From positions 2,048,237-2,112,236 of the forward strand of contig QANY01013337.1 of NCBI GenBank assembly GCA_003255025.1: DNA of 64,000 nucleotides. The letters are read 5' to 3'. Of this stretch, positions 36,982 to 47,209 are shown piece after piece. A model generated the notes under the pieces. The model had not been told where the DNA came from, did no database searches, and was given only the letters and a program-made list of their open reading frames with translations. Origin of the DNA: Datisca glomerata. Taxonomy: Eukaryota > Streptophyta > Magnoliopsida > Cucurbitales > Datiscaceae. A program made the translations under genes and the position numbers. Numbering within the stretch: the first letter of the stretch is position 1; each line of letters starts with the position of its first letter.

Positions 36982-39850
36982 GTGATTTCTGAGGTCAACA
37001 TGGTTGGATCAAATCCAAAGGAATGGTGGATTGACATTGGAGCTACCCGTCATGTGTGTCCTACATGTGGGATGTTCTATATCTTTGAAGCTTTCGAGCA
37101 TGGAGAGAATCTATTCATGGGGAACTCGATCACGTATGAGATCAAAGGCCAAGGAAACGGGGTGTTGAAGATGACTTCTGGGAAGGAATTGACTCTGAAC
37201 ATTGTACTGTATGTACCTGAAATCTGGAAGAACATTGTGTCTGGTTCACTGCTGAATAACCATAGATTTTATATGATATTTGAGTTAAACAAATTTATTT
37301 TGTCTAAGAGTGAAATGTATGTTGGTAAGAGTTATATGAGTGATGGAATGTTCAAACTCAATGTAATGACTTTGGTCAAATCCAATATTAATAAAGCTAG
37401 TTCTTCTACTTACTTGCTTGAATCTTCTAATTAATGACATAGTAGACTAAGTTATGTTAATTATGATACTTTATGTAAATTAATTAACTTGGATCATATA
37501 CCAACATTTCACATTGATTCCAATCATAAGTGTGAAACTTGTGTAGAGGCAAAATTAACGAGGTCATCATTCCAAAATATTGAAAGAAACACCGAACCAC
37601 TTGGTTTAATTCATAGTGATATATGTGATTTAAAATTTGTACAAACAAGAGGTGGTAATAAGTATTTTATTATTTTTGTTAATGATAGTACAAAATATTG
37701 TTATGTATATTTGCTAAAGAGCAAGGCAAAGATGAAGCTATAGAGAAATTTATTCTCTATAAAATGCAGTTGAGAATCAACTCAATAAGAAAATTAAAGT
37801 GCTAAGTAGTGATGAGAGTGGTGAGTCTGAATCACCATTTGTTGAGATTTGTGCTCAACATGGGATTATACATGAAACCATAACACTTTATTCACCTCAA
37901 TCTAATGGTGTTGCTGAGCGTAAAAACTGTACACTAAAACAAATGATGAATGCATTGTTGATCAGTTCTAGATTACCTCAGAACATGTGGGAAGAACCCG
38001 TTTTAACGGCTAACTATCTTTTGAATAAAATACCAAAAAAGAAAGAGGATAAGACCCCATATGAGTTATGGAAAGATAAAAAACATTCATACAAATACTT
38101 AAGAATGTGGGGATGCCTCGCAAAGGTGATGGTACCTACACCAAAAAAAGTAAAAATAGGACAAAAATAGTTGATTGCATTTTTATTGGTTATGTAAATA
38201 ACAGTAATGCATATCGGTTCCTTGTATTCGAATCTAGTATTCCTGAGATTCACAAGAATACGATAATGGAGTCTAGGAGTGCATCATTCTTTGAACATGT
38301 ACTTCCTTACAAATCCAAGGAAGAGCCAAGCTTTTAAAAAAGACTTCTTGAGACTATTGATGAAGAAGATAGTCTGTACCAAGATGAAGAAGTCGAGATA
38401 GAACCTAGAAGAAGTAAAAAAGTTAGGACAGAAAAATATTTTGATCCTGATTTTTTGACTAATATGATTGAAAGTGAACCAAGAACTTTCAATGAAGCTG
38501 TGAACTCCAATGAAGGTCCTTTTTGGAAAGGGACAGTTAAGAGTGAAATTGATTCAATTTTGTAAAGTCATATTTGGGAATTAGTGGATCTTCCACCTAG
38601 TTGTAAACCTTTGGGTTCCAAGTAATTCTCAAACAGAAAATGAAAGTCGGTGTATCAATTGATAAATACAAGGTTAGGCTTGTAATTAAAGGCTACAGAC
38701 AGAAGGAATGTCTTGATTATTTTGATACATATTCTCCGATATCGAGAATAAACTCTATTAAGATGGTACTTGTAATTGCAGCTTTGTGAAATCTCGAAGT
38801 ACATCAAATGGATGTGAAAACAACCTTTCTAAATGGAGATTTAGTGGAAGAAATCTACATGGAACAACCGGAAGGGTTTTCTGCTCCTAGGCAAGGAAAG
38901 AAAGTCTATAAATTAGTCAAATTATTGTATGGTTTGAAACAAGCACCAAAGTAATGGCATGAGAAATTTGACAGTCACATGATGTCAATTGGATTCAAAA
39001 TTAATAAATGTGATAAATGTATCTATGTTAAAGATACAGAGAATAACTATGTAATTCTGTGTTTGTATGTTGTTGATATGCTTATCATGAGAGTAATGAT
39101 AAGATGATCAAATCTACGAAAGATATCTTAAAATCTAGATTTGATATGGAAGAGACTTGTTGACACTATATTGGGAATAGAAATCAAAAGAACATCAGAT
39201 GGACACTAGTGAATCAAAATCACTGATGGATACAAATGTACATTTGTCCAAGAATAAAGATAAGAGTATCTCTCAAGTAAAATACTCTAAAGTGATTGAG
39301 AGTCTAATGTACTTGATGAGTTGTATAAGACCTGATATAGCCTATACTATGAGTAAACTAAGTAGATTCACGAGTAATCCTGAAGCTGAACATTGGAAAG
39401 CCCTTGTGAGAGTACTGAACTACTTATGATATACTCGAAGTTATGGACTACACTATTCATGATATCCATCGGTCCTAGAAGGATATTTTGATGCAAATTG
39501 GATATCTAATAAGAAAGATATGAAGTTCACTAGTGGGTATGTTTTCACACTAGGAGGAGCTATCGTAGCATGAAAATCCTCAAAACAGACAGTTATAGTT
39601 AGATCTACCATGGAATCTGAGCTTATAGCATTAGACAAACGTGGGGAGGAGGCTGAGTGGCTACATTACTTCCTAAAGGATATTCCTAGATGGACAAAGC
39701 CTGTGCCACCAATATGCATATATTGTGATAGTCAAAGTGCTATTGGAAAAGCACAAAGTAATATGTATAATGGTAAGTCTTGACATAGGTTATCACTCTT
39801 GATTATGTGAAGTTAAAGGATAAAATTGCGGATCTATTAACCAAATGGTT
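36982..39850 (+). pseudogene. pol pseudogene of element B (PR-INT-RT-RH)
   Basis: Protease region: WWIDIGATRHVC at about 37026, where the catalytic DSG is DIG. GAG-pre-integrase and integrase follow: HKCETCVEAKLTRSSF (37516), GLIHSDICDLKF (37600), then NGVAERKNCTLKQMMN (37900) and the C-terminal IFIGYVNNSNAYRF (38180). Reverse transcriptase: QMDVKTTFLNGDLVEEIYM (38806) and an active-site box reading YVVD (39066-39077) instead of YVDD. RNase [20 protein letters not shown] (39328) and STMESELIALDKRGEEAEWL (39607). Multiple in-frame stops and frameshifts make it nonfunctional. Confidence 0.88.
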
Positions 39851-40531
39851 AAATCGAGAGTTAGTTTAAAAGTCATCGATGAGAATGAGACTTAAGCCAT
39901 GAACAAATAAGTTGATACAAAGGAAACCCAACCTAGCTGACTGGAGATCCTACGATCTAGTTTCATGGACAACCTAATTATATAAAGTTAGCTGGATCAC
40001 TGTGAGATTTTCCCTATCCATTCATATGATGAAAATAGTGCTGCCCATTGGAGATTACATTTTGGCCATAAACATCCTTCTGGTTTTGCAAGAGTTCCAA
40101 AAGAATTGAGCTTTTAATGATTCTTATGTATCGAAAACTATGAGATCCAAGTAGAGTAATACGTGTTTACTCATAAATAAAGAGATCACTTATGTGAGAG
40201 TGAAGTGAAACCGCTTCTATAGGAGTTGTAAGAGCACAATTCTTTTGGAACTCTTGCAGAACCAGAAGGATGTTTATGGCCAAAATGAACATAACCATGA
40301 GAACTTAACTGTGTCAAGAATGACTCTTGTGTGTAGTATGTCATCGTTTACATAAAAGGTTGAACAGTTCAAAGACATCGTGTCTACTGGTCAGCTAGTA
40401 AAGTAAACATAATTACACAAGTAGAGCTTCAAAGGGTACAACCTACCTATCTTATGCAGGTTTCGGAACGTAGAATTCTATCACCATGTCTGTCGTGTCG
40501 TTGGTCGTCAACTTTCATTCATGTGGAGAAT
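39851..40531 (+). other. 3' noncoding region of element B with a 49-bp inverted repeat
   Basis: Between RNase H and the 3' LTR. Arms at 40060-40108 and 40237-40285 are reverse complements at 48 of 49 positions (TTTTGGCCATAAACATCC.. and ..GGATGTTTATGGCCAAAA), separated by 128 bases. The region ends in ATGTGGAGAAT, a polypurine-like tract, immediately before the LTR. Confidence 0.85.
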
Positions 40532-41515
40532 TGTTGGAAATTTGAGTATTTTGTACACCATTTTTGTAGACCAATTTTGGACAAATTTTTAGGTTGGACC
40601 CACTACGGAAAAGTGTAAGGTCTTTGGATATTTGAGTTTTCCTCCGCGATTACATCAAAATCGACTATTAACTTGTTGAAATTGGCTTTAGGATGAATGG
40701 GAAATTATCTCTCAAATTGAGCTAAATGAGAATGGAAAAATAGGAGGAAATTGTAGAAATCCTACATTGGAAAGGGAGGAAAGGTTAGAGTAGTATATAT
40801 TGAGATGCTAGTATCAATGGTGGTAATTTGATAAGCCTAGAGACTCTCTCTATATGGACCGCCTCTAAATGTACCAATGGACTGTGTTTTGCTCAAGATT
40901 TATTTTTTTTTCCTCATAGAAAGCCCAAAAGTCATGAAATATGGAATATTCTTATAACTTAAGGCCCAAAATATTTTTTATTTTTGCAAATTAAATAAAA
41001 AACATTTTGGACTTACTTGTTTTTAAATGACATTTTAATGAGTTAAATATCTTTTATTACTCACATACCGCATGAATAGTATAAAGGAGGCATTCCCCTC
41101 CTCATTTTACACATCAAATAAGCTTTCAAGCTCTCTTTTACTCTCAATATTTGTTCTCCACGTTTTTACTTATTTTCCTTCAAGTTTTCTTGGTTCGGTT
41201 TTTGGTTTGGTCCCGGTTAAGTTTTGGCCCGGCCCGGTTTGATTTATTTCCAATTCCATCGATGGTTTCGTTTTCCGGTTCAAGTCTTGGATTTGTGTCG
41301 TTGGGTGCTCTTCAGGTACCACAAACTGTATTAACTTGGGAAATAGACGCTATTATCAACCTTAGTACCACAAGTGATGGGGCGTAATTGTTTTAGGAAA
41401 CTGTGCAAACAAGTCTCGGTTTGATTTCTTATTATTTCGTTATTGTCTGTATTGTTTTAACGTCGGTAAACTATTTATTTACATCTTGAAATTATTGTAA
41501 ATATTCCAAACGCGA
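40532..41515 (+). repeat. 3' LTR of element B
   Basis: Starts TGTTGGAAATTTGAG. Contains a core-promoter-like AGTATAAAGGAGGC at about 41079 and downstream TTTTAGGAAACTGTGCAA (41391), sequence characteristic of copia LTRs. The 3' end is not certain because the following palindromic array obscures it. Confidence 0.65.
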
Positions 41516-42145
41516 GAGTACACCAGCGTCATGTAGGCTACATGATGAGTACACTAGCATCGTGTAGTCTACACGATGTGTACACTAGCATCGTGTAGAC
41601 TACGTGTATACTACACAATGACTACAAATGGTATCGTGTAGACATCGTGTACTCTACACGATGGGTACACTGACATCGTGCTGTCTACAGGATGGGTACA
41701 CTGCCATCGTGTAGTGTACACGACGTCAATGTAGCCATTGTGTAGTCTACACAACGCCAGTCTACCCATCGTGTAGTATACACGTAGTCTACATGATAGG
41801 TACACTAGCATCGTGTAGTATACACGATGTCAATGTACCCATCTTTTACACTACACGATGACAGCACAATGTCAGGATACCCATCGTGCAGACTACACGA
41901 TTGCTACACGATGTCAGTGTACCCATCGTGTAGACTACACGATGTCAGTGTGCCAATCGTGTAGACTACACGATGTCAGTGTACCCATCGTGTAGACTAC
42001 ACGATGTCAGTGTGCCAATCGTGTAGACTATACGATGTCAATGTAGTCATCGCGTAGTGTACATATAGTCTACACGACGAGAGTGTATACATCGTGTAAA
42101 CTTCACGATGACTATATGACGCTAGTGTACATATCGTGTGGAAAT
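41516..42145. repeat. Array of ~16 palindromic 19-mers with 12-bp spacers
   Basis: The core ATCGTGTAGACTACACGAT is a perfect palindrome apart from its central base. About 16-17 copies occur, the best at 41906-42036. Cores are joined by a 12-bp spacer. In the right half it reads GTCAGTGTACCC or GTCAGTGTGCCA, alternating in a 62-bp higher-order repeat. In the left half (for example after 41660) it reads in the opposite orientation, GGGTACACTGAC. The whole block is therefore an inverted array of palindromes with its turning point near 41710-41810. It is not coding. Confidence 0.92.
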
Positions 42146-42401
42146 GGGCAAGAACCCATTTTTTATCTGGTTTGTCGTTAGATATTATTCAGATCTGTAA
42201 AAATATGCGAAACTCTATTTTAAAAAAAAATATTTTTAGAAAATTTATGAATATAAAAAAAAAATAATAAATATTTTGATGTTGATAAGAAATAAGAAGA
42301 TGAAAAAAAAAAAGATGAGATTAGGTGGTCAAGGAAAGAATAATAATGAATCGATGACCAACTACGAAAACTCTGTACTGTACCAAAGTTGAAATTCTGA
42401 G
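42146..42401 (+). promoter_or_regulatory. Short upstream region of the COR413-like gene
   Basis: Only ~255 bases separate the palindromic array from the ATG. The stretch is A/T-rich with long A runs (42220-42315). No clear TATA box at the normal distance was identified. The core promoter must lie here or overlap the array. Confidence 0.4.
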
Positions 42402-43928
42402 ATGAGCTCGAGTTTGAGTGAGATTGCTGTTGGTCTTGCAAATGCAGTATCCACAACAGTAGCTGAAGCAGATCGAGTTGCTTTAGCTCCCTCCTCTGTA
42501 GATCCCAAATCCAATGATGCTCGTGGACACTTTGAATGGGGTGGATCTATCTTCGCCATGTGAGTCTTCCATTACCTCAATTTCCAATTTCCTCTCGTTT
42601 ACGATCTTTTCCACTTCTTTATTTCCCTTTTCAAGTTTTTCTAAGATGCTTAATTTTTCTCTGATAGTTTAGTGCTAAGGGTTTCTAAACCAAAAATTTG
42701 TGTAGCTGGCCTGGCTTCATGACGTTTTTTACTTTATTCCTCTTTGTTTGTGTTTACATCTTTCGCCTTAACTATACAAGCATGAGTTATTCTTTACATT
42801 TTTTAAGGAGATTGATAGAGTAAAAGATAGGTTCTCAAGTGACTGCTTTTCATGTTTGTCAAACTGGAGATCCTATTGTGGAGATGTCTTGTGATTCAGA
42901 TCGTAGATCGGACGATAGATATCATGCAGGGAAAGGATTTTCCTAATTTGATTCAAATTTTACAATCATGAACAGTTAGTAATTACGAGTGATCGCTGTT
43001 AATGATCATTTACTGTGGTGAGGCAAATAGAAATAATTTCATTCTGATTTTGATGACATACATTCAGTTTGTCTGTCTTCCATTTGCTTGTTAAAATTTT
43101 GAAAGATCTGAGTCTTTTTATTTAAGTAAGATCGAGACCATATGTAGTTTGTGCTCATTATTTGCATACACAATTACCGGGATCATTCATACCTATTGGG
43201 GAGTTTTTTGTTCATATAATTCTACTTTGATTGATAAAAAGAACTATCACCCACTCATGCATGTTTATTTTGCTTTAGCTATGGTTTTTGTATACTTTTG
43301 CAGAATCTTTTTAATCCTAACTAGAGAAGGGAGACCAAGGACATTCAGTAACCTGCTCGTCTTATATCTCTTTGCAAGCTTCCCAACTTTTCTATTCAAT
43401 ATCTTAAGGTACTTCAAAAGGTCACACTTTTCCTTTTCTTCATTACAATCCATACTTGTCATTGAGATTTATCAAACCCTACAAATGTATTTACGCAGAG
43501 GACAGTTTGGTCGTTGGGTCTCCTTTCTTGCTGTTGGCGCCAACCTCTTCTTCCCCTGTACATTTTCAGGTTTGGATATTTTTCTTCATTCAGTCAAAAA
43601 CATTTTGTTCCTTTAACATCCTGCACAATTGCATTGCTAGTTATGCTTAGGGTGATATTTGTGAACAAATTATGCAGTTTCCCGCATTATTTTATTTGTC
43701 ATTGTACCTGACTGGCTGGCTAATGAGCTACGTGATGGCGTTGGAGGGGGTATCATCTGTCTTGCCGTTGGAGTTATATTAATTTTAACATCAATAATGA
43801 TTAGAGGTTATATGGTTCAATGTGATTGCAACTGCATCTGTTATAATCTCTGCCTGGGATTTCTGGTTTTCTTTCCCATATACTACTTAGGTGGCTTTGT
43901 AGATTCAAATGTAAAGGCTCTTGTTTGA
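42402..43928 (+). CDS. COR413-family (cold-regulated 413) multi-pass membrane protein, 4 exons
   Basis: Predicted exons: 42402-42559, 43304-43408, 43499-43569, 43678-43928, with GT-AG borders (donors GTGAGT, GTACTT, GTTTGG; acceptors TTTGCAG, TACGCAG, ATGCAG). They join in frame to 194 residues, close to the ~200 usual for COR413. Exon 1 encodes an N-terminal soluble region starting MSSSLSEIAVGLANAV. Exon 2 encodes FSNLLVLYLFASFPTFLF, exon 3 GQFGRWVSFLAVGANLFFPC and exon 4 PDWLANELRDGVGGGIICLA plus another hydrophobic run. These align in order with the conserved transmembrane core of COR413 proteins (LLVPYIF.., RGEVGKWIAFIAVVLRLFFP, VICLIIG). COR413 members sit in plasma or chloroplast membranes and are cold-inducible; the subgroup is not assigned. 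The last ~40 residues (after MIRG) differ from the family, and a one-base shift would give an alternative hydrophobic end, so the C-terminus is doubtful. Confidence 0.78.
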
Positions 43929-44230
43929 GATACTTCTAAGATTTTTATCTTATAAAAGATTGTGTTTTTCTTTTTATTTACGCATTGAAGCCACGGTTGG
44001 AATGTCAATGGATTGTGGCCGACTTAAGAAAAACCATATTGTGTTTTTTCTATCAACAAGATCAAAATTAACATTTGTATGGAAGAATTATTGTGGAAGA
44101 TGGAAAAGATGGAAAGGTGTTAAGATCTTCTTGGTAGTGCATTGTTTAAAAGTACTTATGAATGTATTCGAACGCATTACCTTAATCACATTTATTTGAG
44201 AAACTTTGTTTAAAGCACTTTTGGTTATTT
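43929..44230. other. Probable 3' flank of the COR413-like gene
   Basis: AT-rich; possible 3' UTR. An open frame at 43921-44199 is chance continuation and has no domain. Confidence 0.4.
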
Positions 44231-44232
44231 AA

Positions 44233-44640
44233 AAACACTTGTAAAAGAAATATATATTCAGGTGTTTCTTAAAATGCTTCGAAATATAAATGGCTACTCA
44301 AGTGCTTCATACAAAGATAGATATGAAATAAGTTTTAGCAATACATGGTGTTATTCCAATGTCTACCATTTAGGATGTAAGGTGAATTTGAGAGCGTTTG
44401 GTCTAAAATCATTTTAGTACATTAAAAAATATTATTTCAAATCACATGTACTTGATAAATGATGTTTGAAATATATTTTGGTATGTGGAAACACTTGTAC
44501 AAAAAATACATGCTCTAGTGTTTCTTAAAATGTTTCGATACGTACATAAATGTGTTATAAAAAATATTTAAGTGTTTCGTTAGGAAAATATATATATAAC
44601 ATAACTATGAATTAAGATAATGTTATTTCAATGTTTAAAA
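44233..44640. repeat. Diverged direct duplication, ~150 bp twice
   Basis: AAACACTTGTA(A/C)AA(G/A)AAATA..., GTGTTTCTTAAAATG(C/T)TTCGA and GTTATT(C/T)CAATGT occur in the same order at 44233-44370 and 44482-44640. They may be two remnants of one dispersed element. Confidence 0.6.
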
Positions 44641-45318
44641 AGTATTTTAGTCATAAATATTAACAAACACAACCATAGTAGACGCAAAAGTTGAAGAGTC
44701 ATGGGTTTGAGTCCTTGTAGGATCAAACTTGAATCTAAAGTGGGAATATGTAATTGTGGGTTGGTTTGATAGATCTCTGGAGTTTGCTCAGCCTTACTCC
44801 CTAAATGGTATCGTATATGTTCTCGAAAAGAAATATCATTGGCAAATAACGATTAAGAAGAAGAATTTGCTCTTGGGATATCATTTTACAGTACAAGTGA
44901 CTGTCTTTCATTTGTCGTAAATTTTCAAGATATTCAATTTCGACGAATGGTTATCAACCTTAAAACTAGGCATCATTACAAATATGAATGAATAGAATAC
45001 TTCACTCTCAAACAGTACGCTGAAATGAAACTGTGATGTTTATTTATAATATAAACGTGAATTTGGCATTCTAATAACCAAATTCAAATGAAATGAAATG
45101 TAATTAACAAAATGTATGCTTCTCTATAAAAGTTTGCCCTATACATAAACCTCGTTTTTGTTGACAATCATAAATTATTCTGAATCATTTATAAGAACTT
45201 ATTACCTGAAATAAAAATAAAAAAGACTCACTTCTATAAACATATCCCATTCCTTTCTTCACCAAATCTCAGAGCACTTAATCAAACATCACGACGATGC
45301 AAATAACTTCTCCCCATT
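44641..45318. other. Intergenic between COR413-like gene and LysM receptor
   Basis: Contains GGGTTTGAGTCC at about 44704, resembling a pol III B box, in a possible SINE remnant; no A box or tail could be fixed. Otherwise no feature; 45000-45318 is probably the 3' flank of the receptor gene. Confidence 0.4.
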
Positions 45319-47106
45319 CTAACAGAAACCAGACGATGATGAATGAGCGAGAACAGTGAGATTAAACACAATATCTGCCATCCTTGGTCTTGACAAAGGC
45401 TTATCTTGTGTGCAGGCCATTGCTAACGTAGCCAAGCTAAGAGCACTTTCTATTTTGTAAGACCCTTCCAAGTTTGGATCCATCCATTTCTTAATCCTTT
45501 CCTCTTTCTCTATCTTCTCTTCAATTTCCAAGCAATCCTTCAAATCCTCCCAAATCATAATTACCTCGCCATTTTCTTTTGTTCCCATTGCTTTCATTCC
45601 AGAAAGTAGCTCCAACAAGACGACCCCAAATGCGAAAACATCGCCTTTTAGCATCATGGTGTTGGAAGTAGGCCTAGCCATGGAGAAATTGGATATCTTG
45701 GCCTTAAAGTTTGAGTCTAGAAGTATATTACTTGACCTGATATCTCTATGAGCAATTCTTGGCTGTGTGTGTTCATGCAGATATTGCAGGCCTAAAGCAA
45801 CATCTAATGCTGCATTTAACCTTTGACTCCATGAGAGGGAAGTCAAAGGGCTTGAAGAGGTTGAGGACATGGAGTACAACCATTTATCAAGTGACCCATT
45901 TTCTGCATATTCGTAGACTAAGAAGCAATTCCCATCAGCATCATAAGAAATACCCATCAAATTGATTAGATTGACATGATTTACTTTCTGCAGTATCTTT
46001 AATTCCTCAGTCACATCTTCATCTTCTTCACTTGTTTTCTTCACAGCAAAGACTTTCTCATAGATGGTTGCTCGGTATGTCGACCCGCCTATCTTGCACT
46101 CATCATCAAGGTCCATAGTTGCTTCCATAATCACCTTAAACTCGTAAATTATCGGCTGACCAAGATAATCTGAAACCCCGGAAAGCAGCTTATCTTGTAT
46201 GATATTAGACTCCAATTTTCGACCCTTTTGATTTTTCCTCACTCCGTCAGGAGTCTCGATGGACGAAGAAATTTGATTCAGTGCTTTCTTCTTTCTGTAC
46301 AAATAATAGATGTAAGCAAACAACACTGCTGAGATGAAAACCAACAGAACTCCTCCTAAGCTTTTAGCCACAGTGAGAATCCGCTTCTTCTTGGACGCAT
46401 TTCTTTTCTCTGGAATTGGCTGGGGTTGAGGAAAAGTCGGCAATTGTGCAACGGGTATAAACACTGGACTGCCTGTTGCGGCCCTCAAATCGTTATAATT
46501 GTTTTCGTTGACAATTTCGGATGCAGACGTGTTAAATAGAGAACTCACGCGCAGCACATCATCAGTGATCTGCCATACATAAGTAATCAAATGCTCGAGT
46601 CCTTTCTGCACTAGGTTCTTTGAGGAACATCTACAGAACAAAGGGATTATTATTTCGGCCCCAACCGCAATAAGAGTCGGAACTTCGTCGGGATTGAAAT
46701 TCTCAACTTGCCGTGCATTGGTGAGATTTTGAAATGCAGTGCTGGAGACGTAGTAATAGCTATCACCTTCCTTGACTGCATAAGTGACATTGTAAAAGTA
46801 ACCTTGTCCAGTACAAAAGCAGTTTACAGGTATAAGCAAAATCTGGCTTGGAATCAACCGGTCATCGTTGGAGACTAAGTTATTTGCTTTTGCAACCGAT
46901 GAACGACTGACTCCGAACAGATCGGATATGCTACCGAGATCCATATAATCTGAAGATGTAACATTATATGTGAGATATGCTACACATGTAGGTAAATAAC
47001 CTTCAGAAGAGCAGCTGGGGTTTGTGGTGCCATTTGTGGATGGTTGAGCTTCAGTCAGAATGATGAATGAGCAAAAAAGCAAGAGAAAGATAGCAGAATT
47101 TGCCAT
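45319..47106 (-). CDS. NFP: LysM receptor-like pseudokinase, NFP/NFR5/LYR type
   Basis: Intronless, 595 residues, the structure and length of Medicago NFP and Lotus NFR5. Signal peptide 1-20; extracellular Cys at 32, 41 and CxC pairs 96/98 and 158/160 separate three LysM domains (about 45-95, 105-155, 168-220). The transmembrane helix is about 244-270. The kinase-like domain (about 325-590) keeps AVK (K356) and HRD (H453-D455). It lacks a glycine-rich loop, has NFS (483-485) instead of DFG, and runs from there straight into GDVFAFGVVLLELLSG, so the activation segment is missing. That combination is the hallmark of the LYR class, which signals by pairing with an active LysM kinase. In legumes NFP/NFR5 perceives Nod factors; in non-nodulating plants relatives respond to lipochitooligosaccharides or chitooligosaccharides. 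Which applies here cannot be decided. The reading frame is intact. A paralogue such as LYK4 is less likely because of the very close motif match to NFP. Confidence 0.9.
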   Translation of the reverse strand: MANSAIFLLLFCSFIILTEAQPSTNGTTNPSCSSEGYLPTCVAYLTYNVTSSDYMDLGSISDLFGVSRSSVAKANNLVSNDDRLIPSQILLIPVNCFCTGQGYFYNVTYAVKEGDSYYYVSSTAFQNLTNARQVENFNPDEVPTLIAVGAEIIIPLFCRCSSKNLVQKGLEHLITYVWQITDDVLRVSSLFNTSASEIVNENNYNDLRAATGSPVFIPVAQLPTFPQPQPIPEKRNASKKKRILTVAKSLGGVLLVFISAVLFAYIYYLYRKKKALNQISSSIETPDGVRKNQKGRKLESNIIQDKLLSGVSDYLGQPIIYEFKVIMEATMDLDDECKIGGSTYRATIYEKVFAVKKTSEEDEDVTEELKILQKVNHVNLINLMGISYDADGNCFLVYEYAENGSLDKWLYSMSSTSSSPLTSLSWSQRLNAALDVALGLQYLHEHTQPRIAHRDIRSSNILLDSNFKAKISNFSMARPTSNTMMLKGDVFAFGVVLLELLSGMKAMGTKENGEVIMIWEDLKDCLEIEEKIEKEERIKKWMDPNLEGSYKIESALSLATLAMACTQDKPLSRPRMADIVFNLTVLAHSSSSGFC

Positions 47107-47197
47107 TAATGTTTGATCTTCTGAATGGATGTTTTTCAGCTCAATGAATGATCAAACACAGGAGTTTTAAAATGAGCTTTCAATCCAAACTAAAAAC

Positions 47198-47204
47198 ATA
47201 TATT
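47198..47204 (-). promoter_or_regulatory. TATA-like sequence of the LysM receptor gene
   Basis: Reverse-strand AATATATG lies ~95 bases before the ATG. It is the only TATA-like motif in the first 120 bases upstream. Confidence 0.35.
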
Positions 47205-47209
47205 ATTGT

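Larger units (their letters stand above)
27872..41515 (+). mobile_element. Element B: Ty1/copia retrotransposon, split by element C
   Basis: The 5' border is taken at TGTTGGAAAATTGG (27872) and the 3' LTR begins at TGTTGGAAATTTGAG (40532). The first ~125 bp of the two share GG(A/G)CAAATTTTTA and AAAGTGTAAGGTCTTTG, then diverge, so the 5' LTR is altered or truncated. Between them lie gag (split at 28675/36172), protease, integrase, reverse transcriptase and RNase H in copia order. Removing nested element C (7.5 kb) leaves about 6.1 kb. The 3' end is uncertain; I place it where LTR-like sequence gives way to the palindromic array. No target duplication could be fixed. Confidence 0.75.

Noticed and set aside
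41516..42145. CRISPR-like repeat-spacer layout
   Set aside because: Spacers are copies of one another and reverse orientation along the array, cores are palindromic, and the context is a plant chromosome; no cas genes.
42362..42559. Reverse-strand 65-codon frame
   Set aside because: Shadow of COR413 exon 1 on the opposite strand.
43149..43616. Single-exon 155-residue protein
   Set aside because: It reads through the short intron between two COR413 exons; splice sites and family alignment support the four-exon model.
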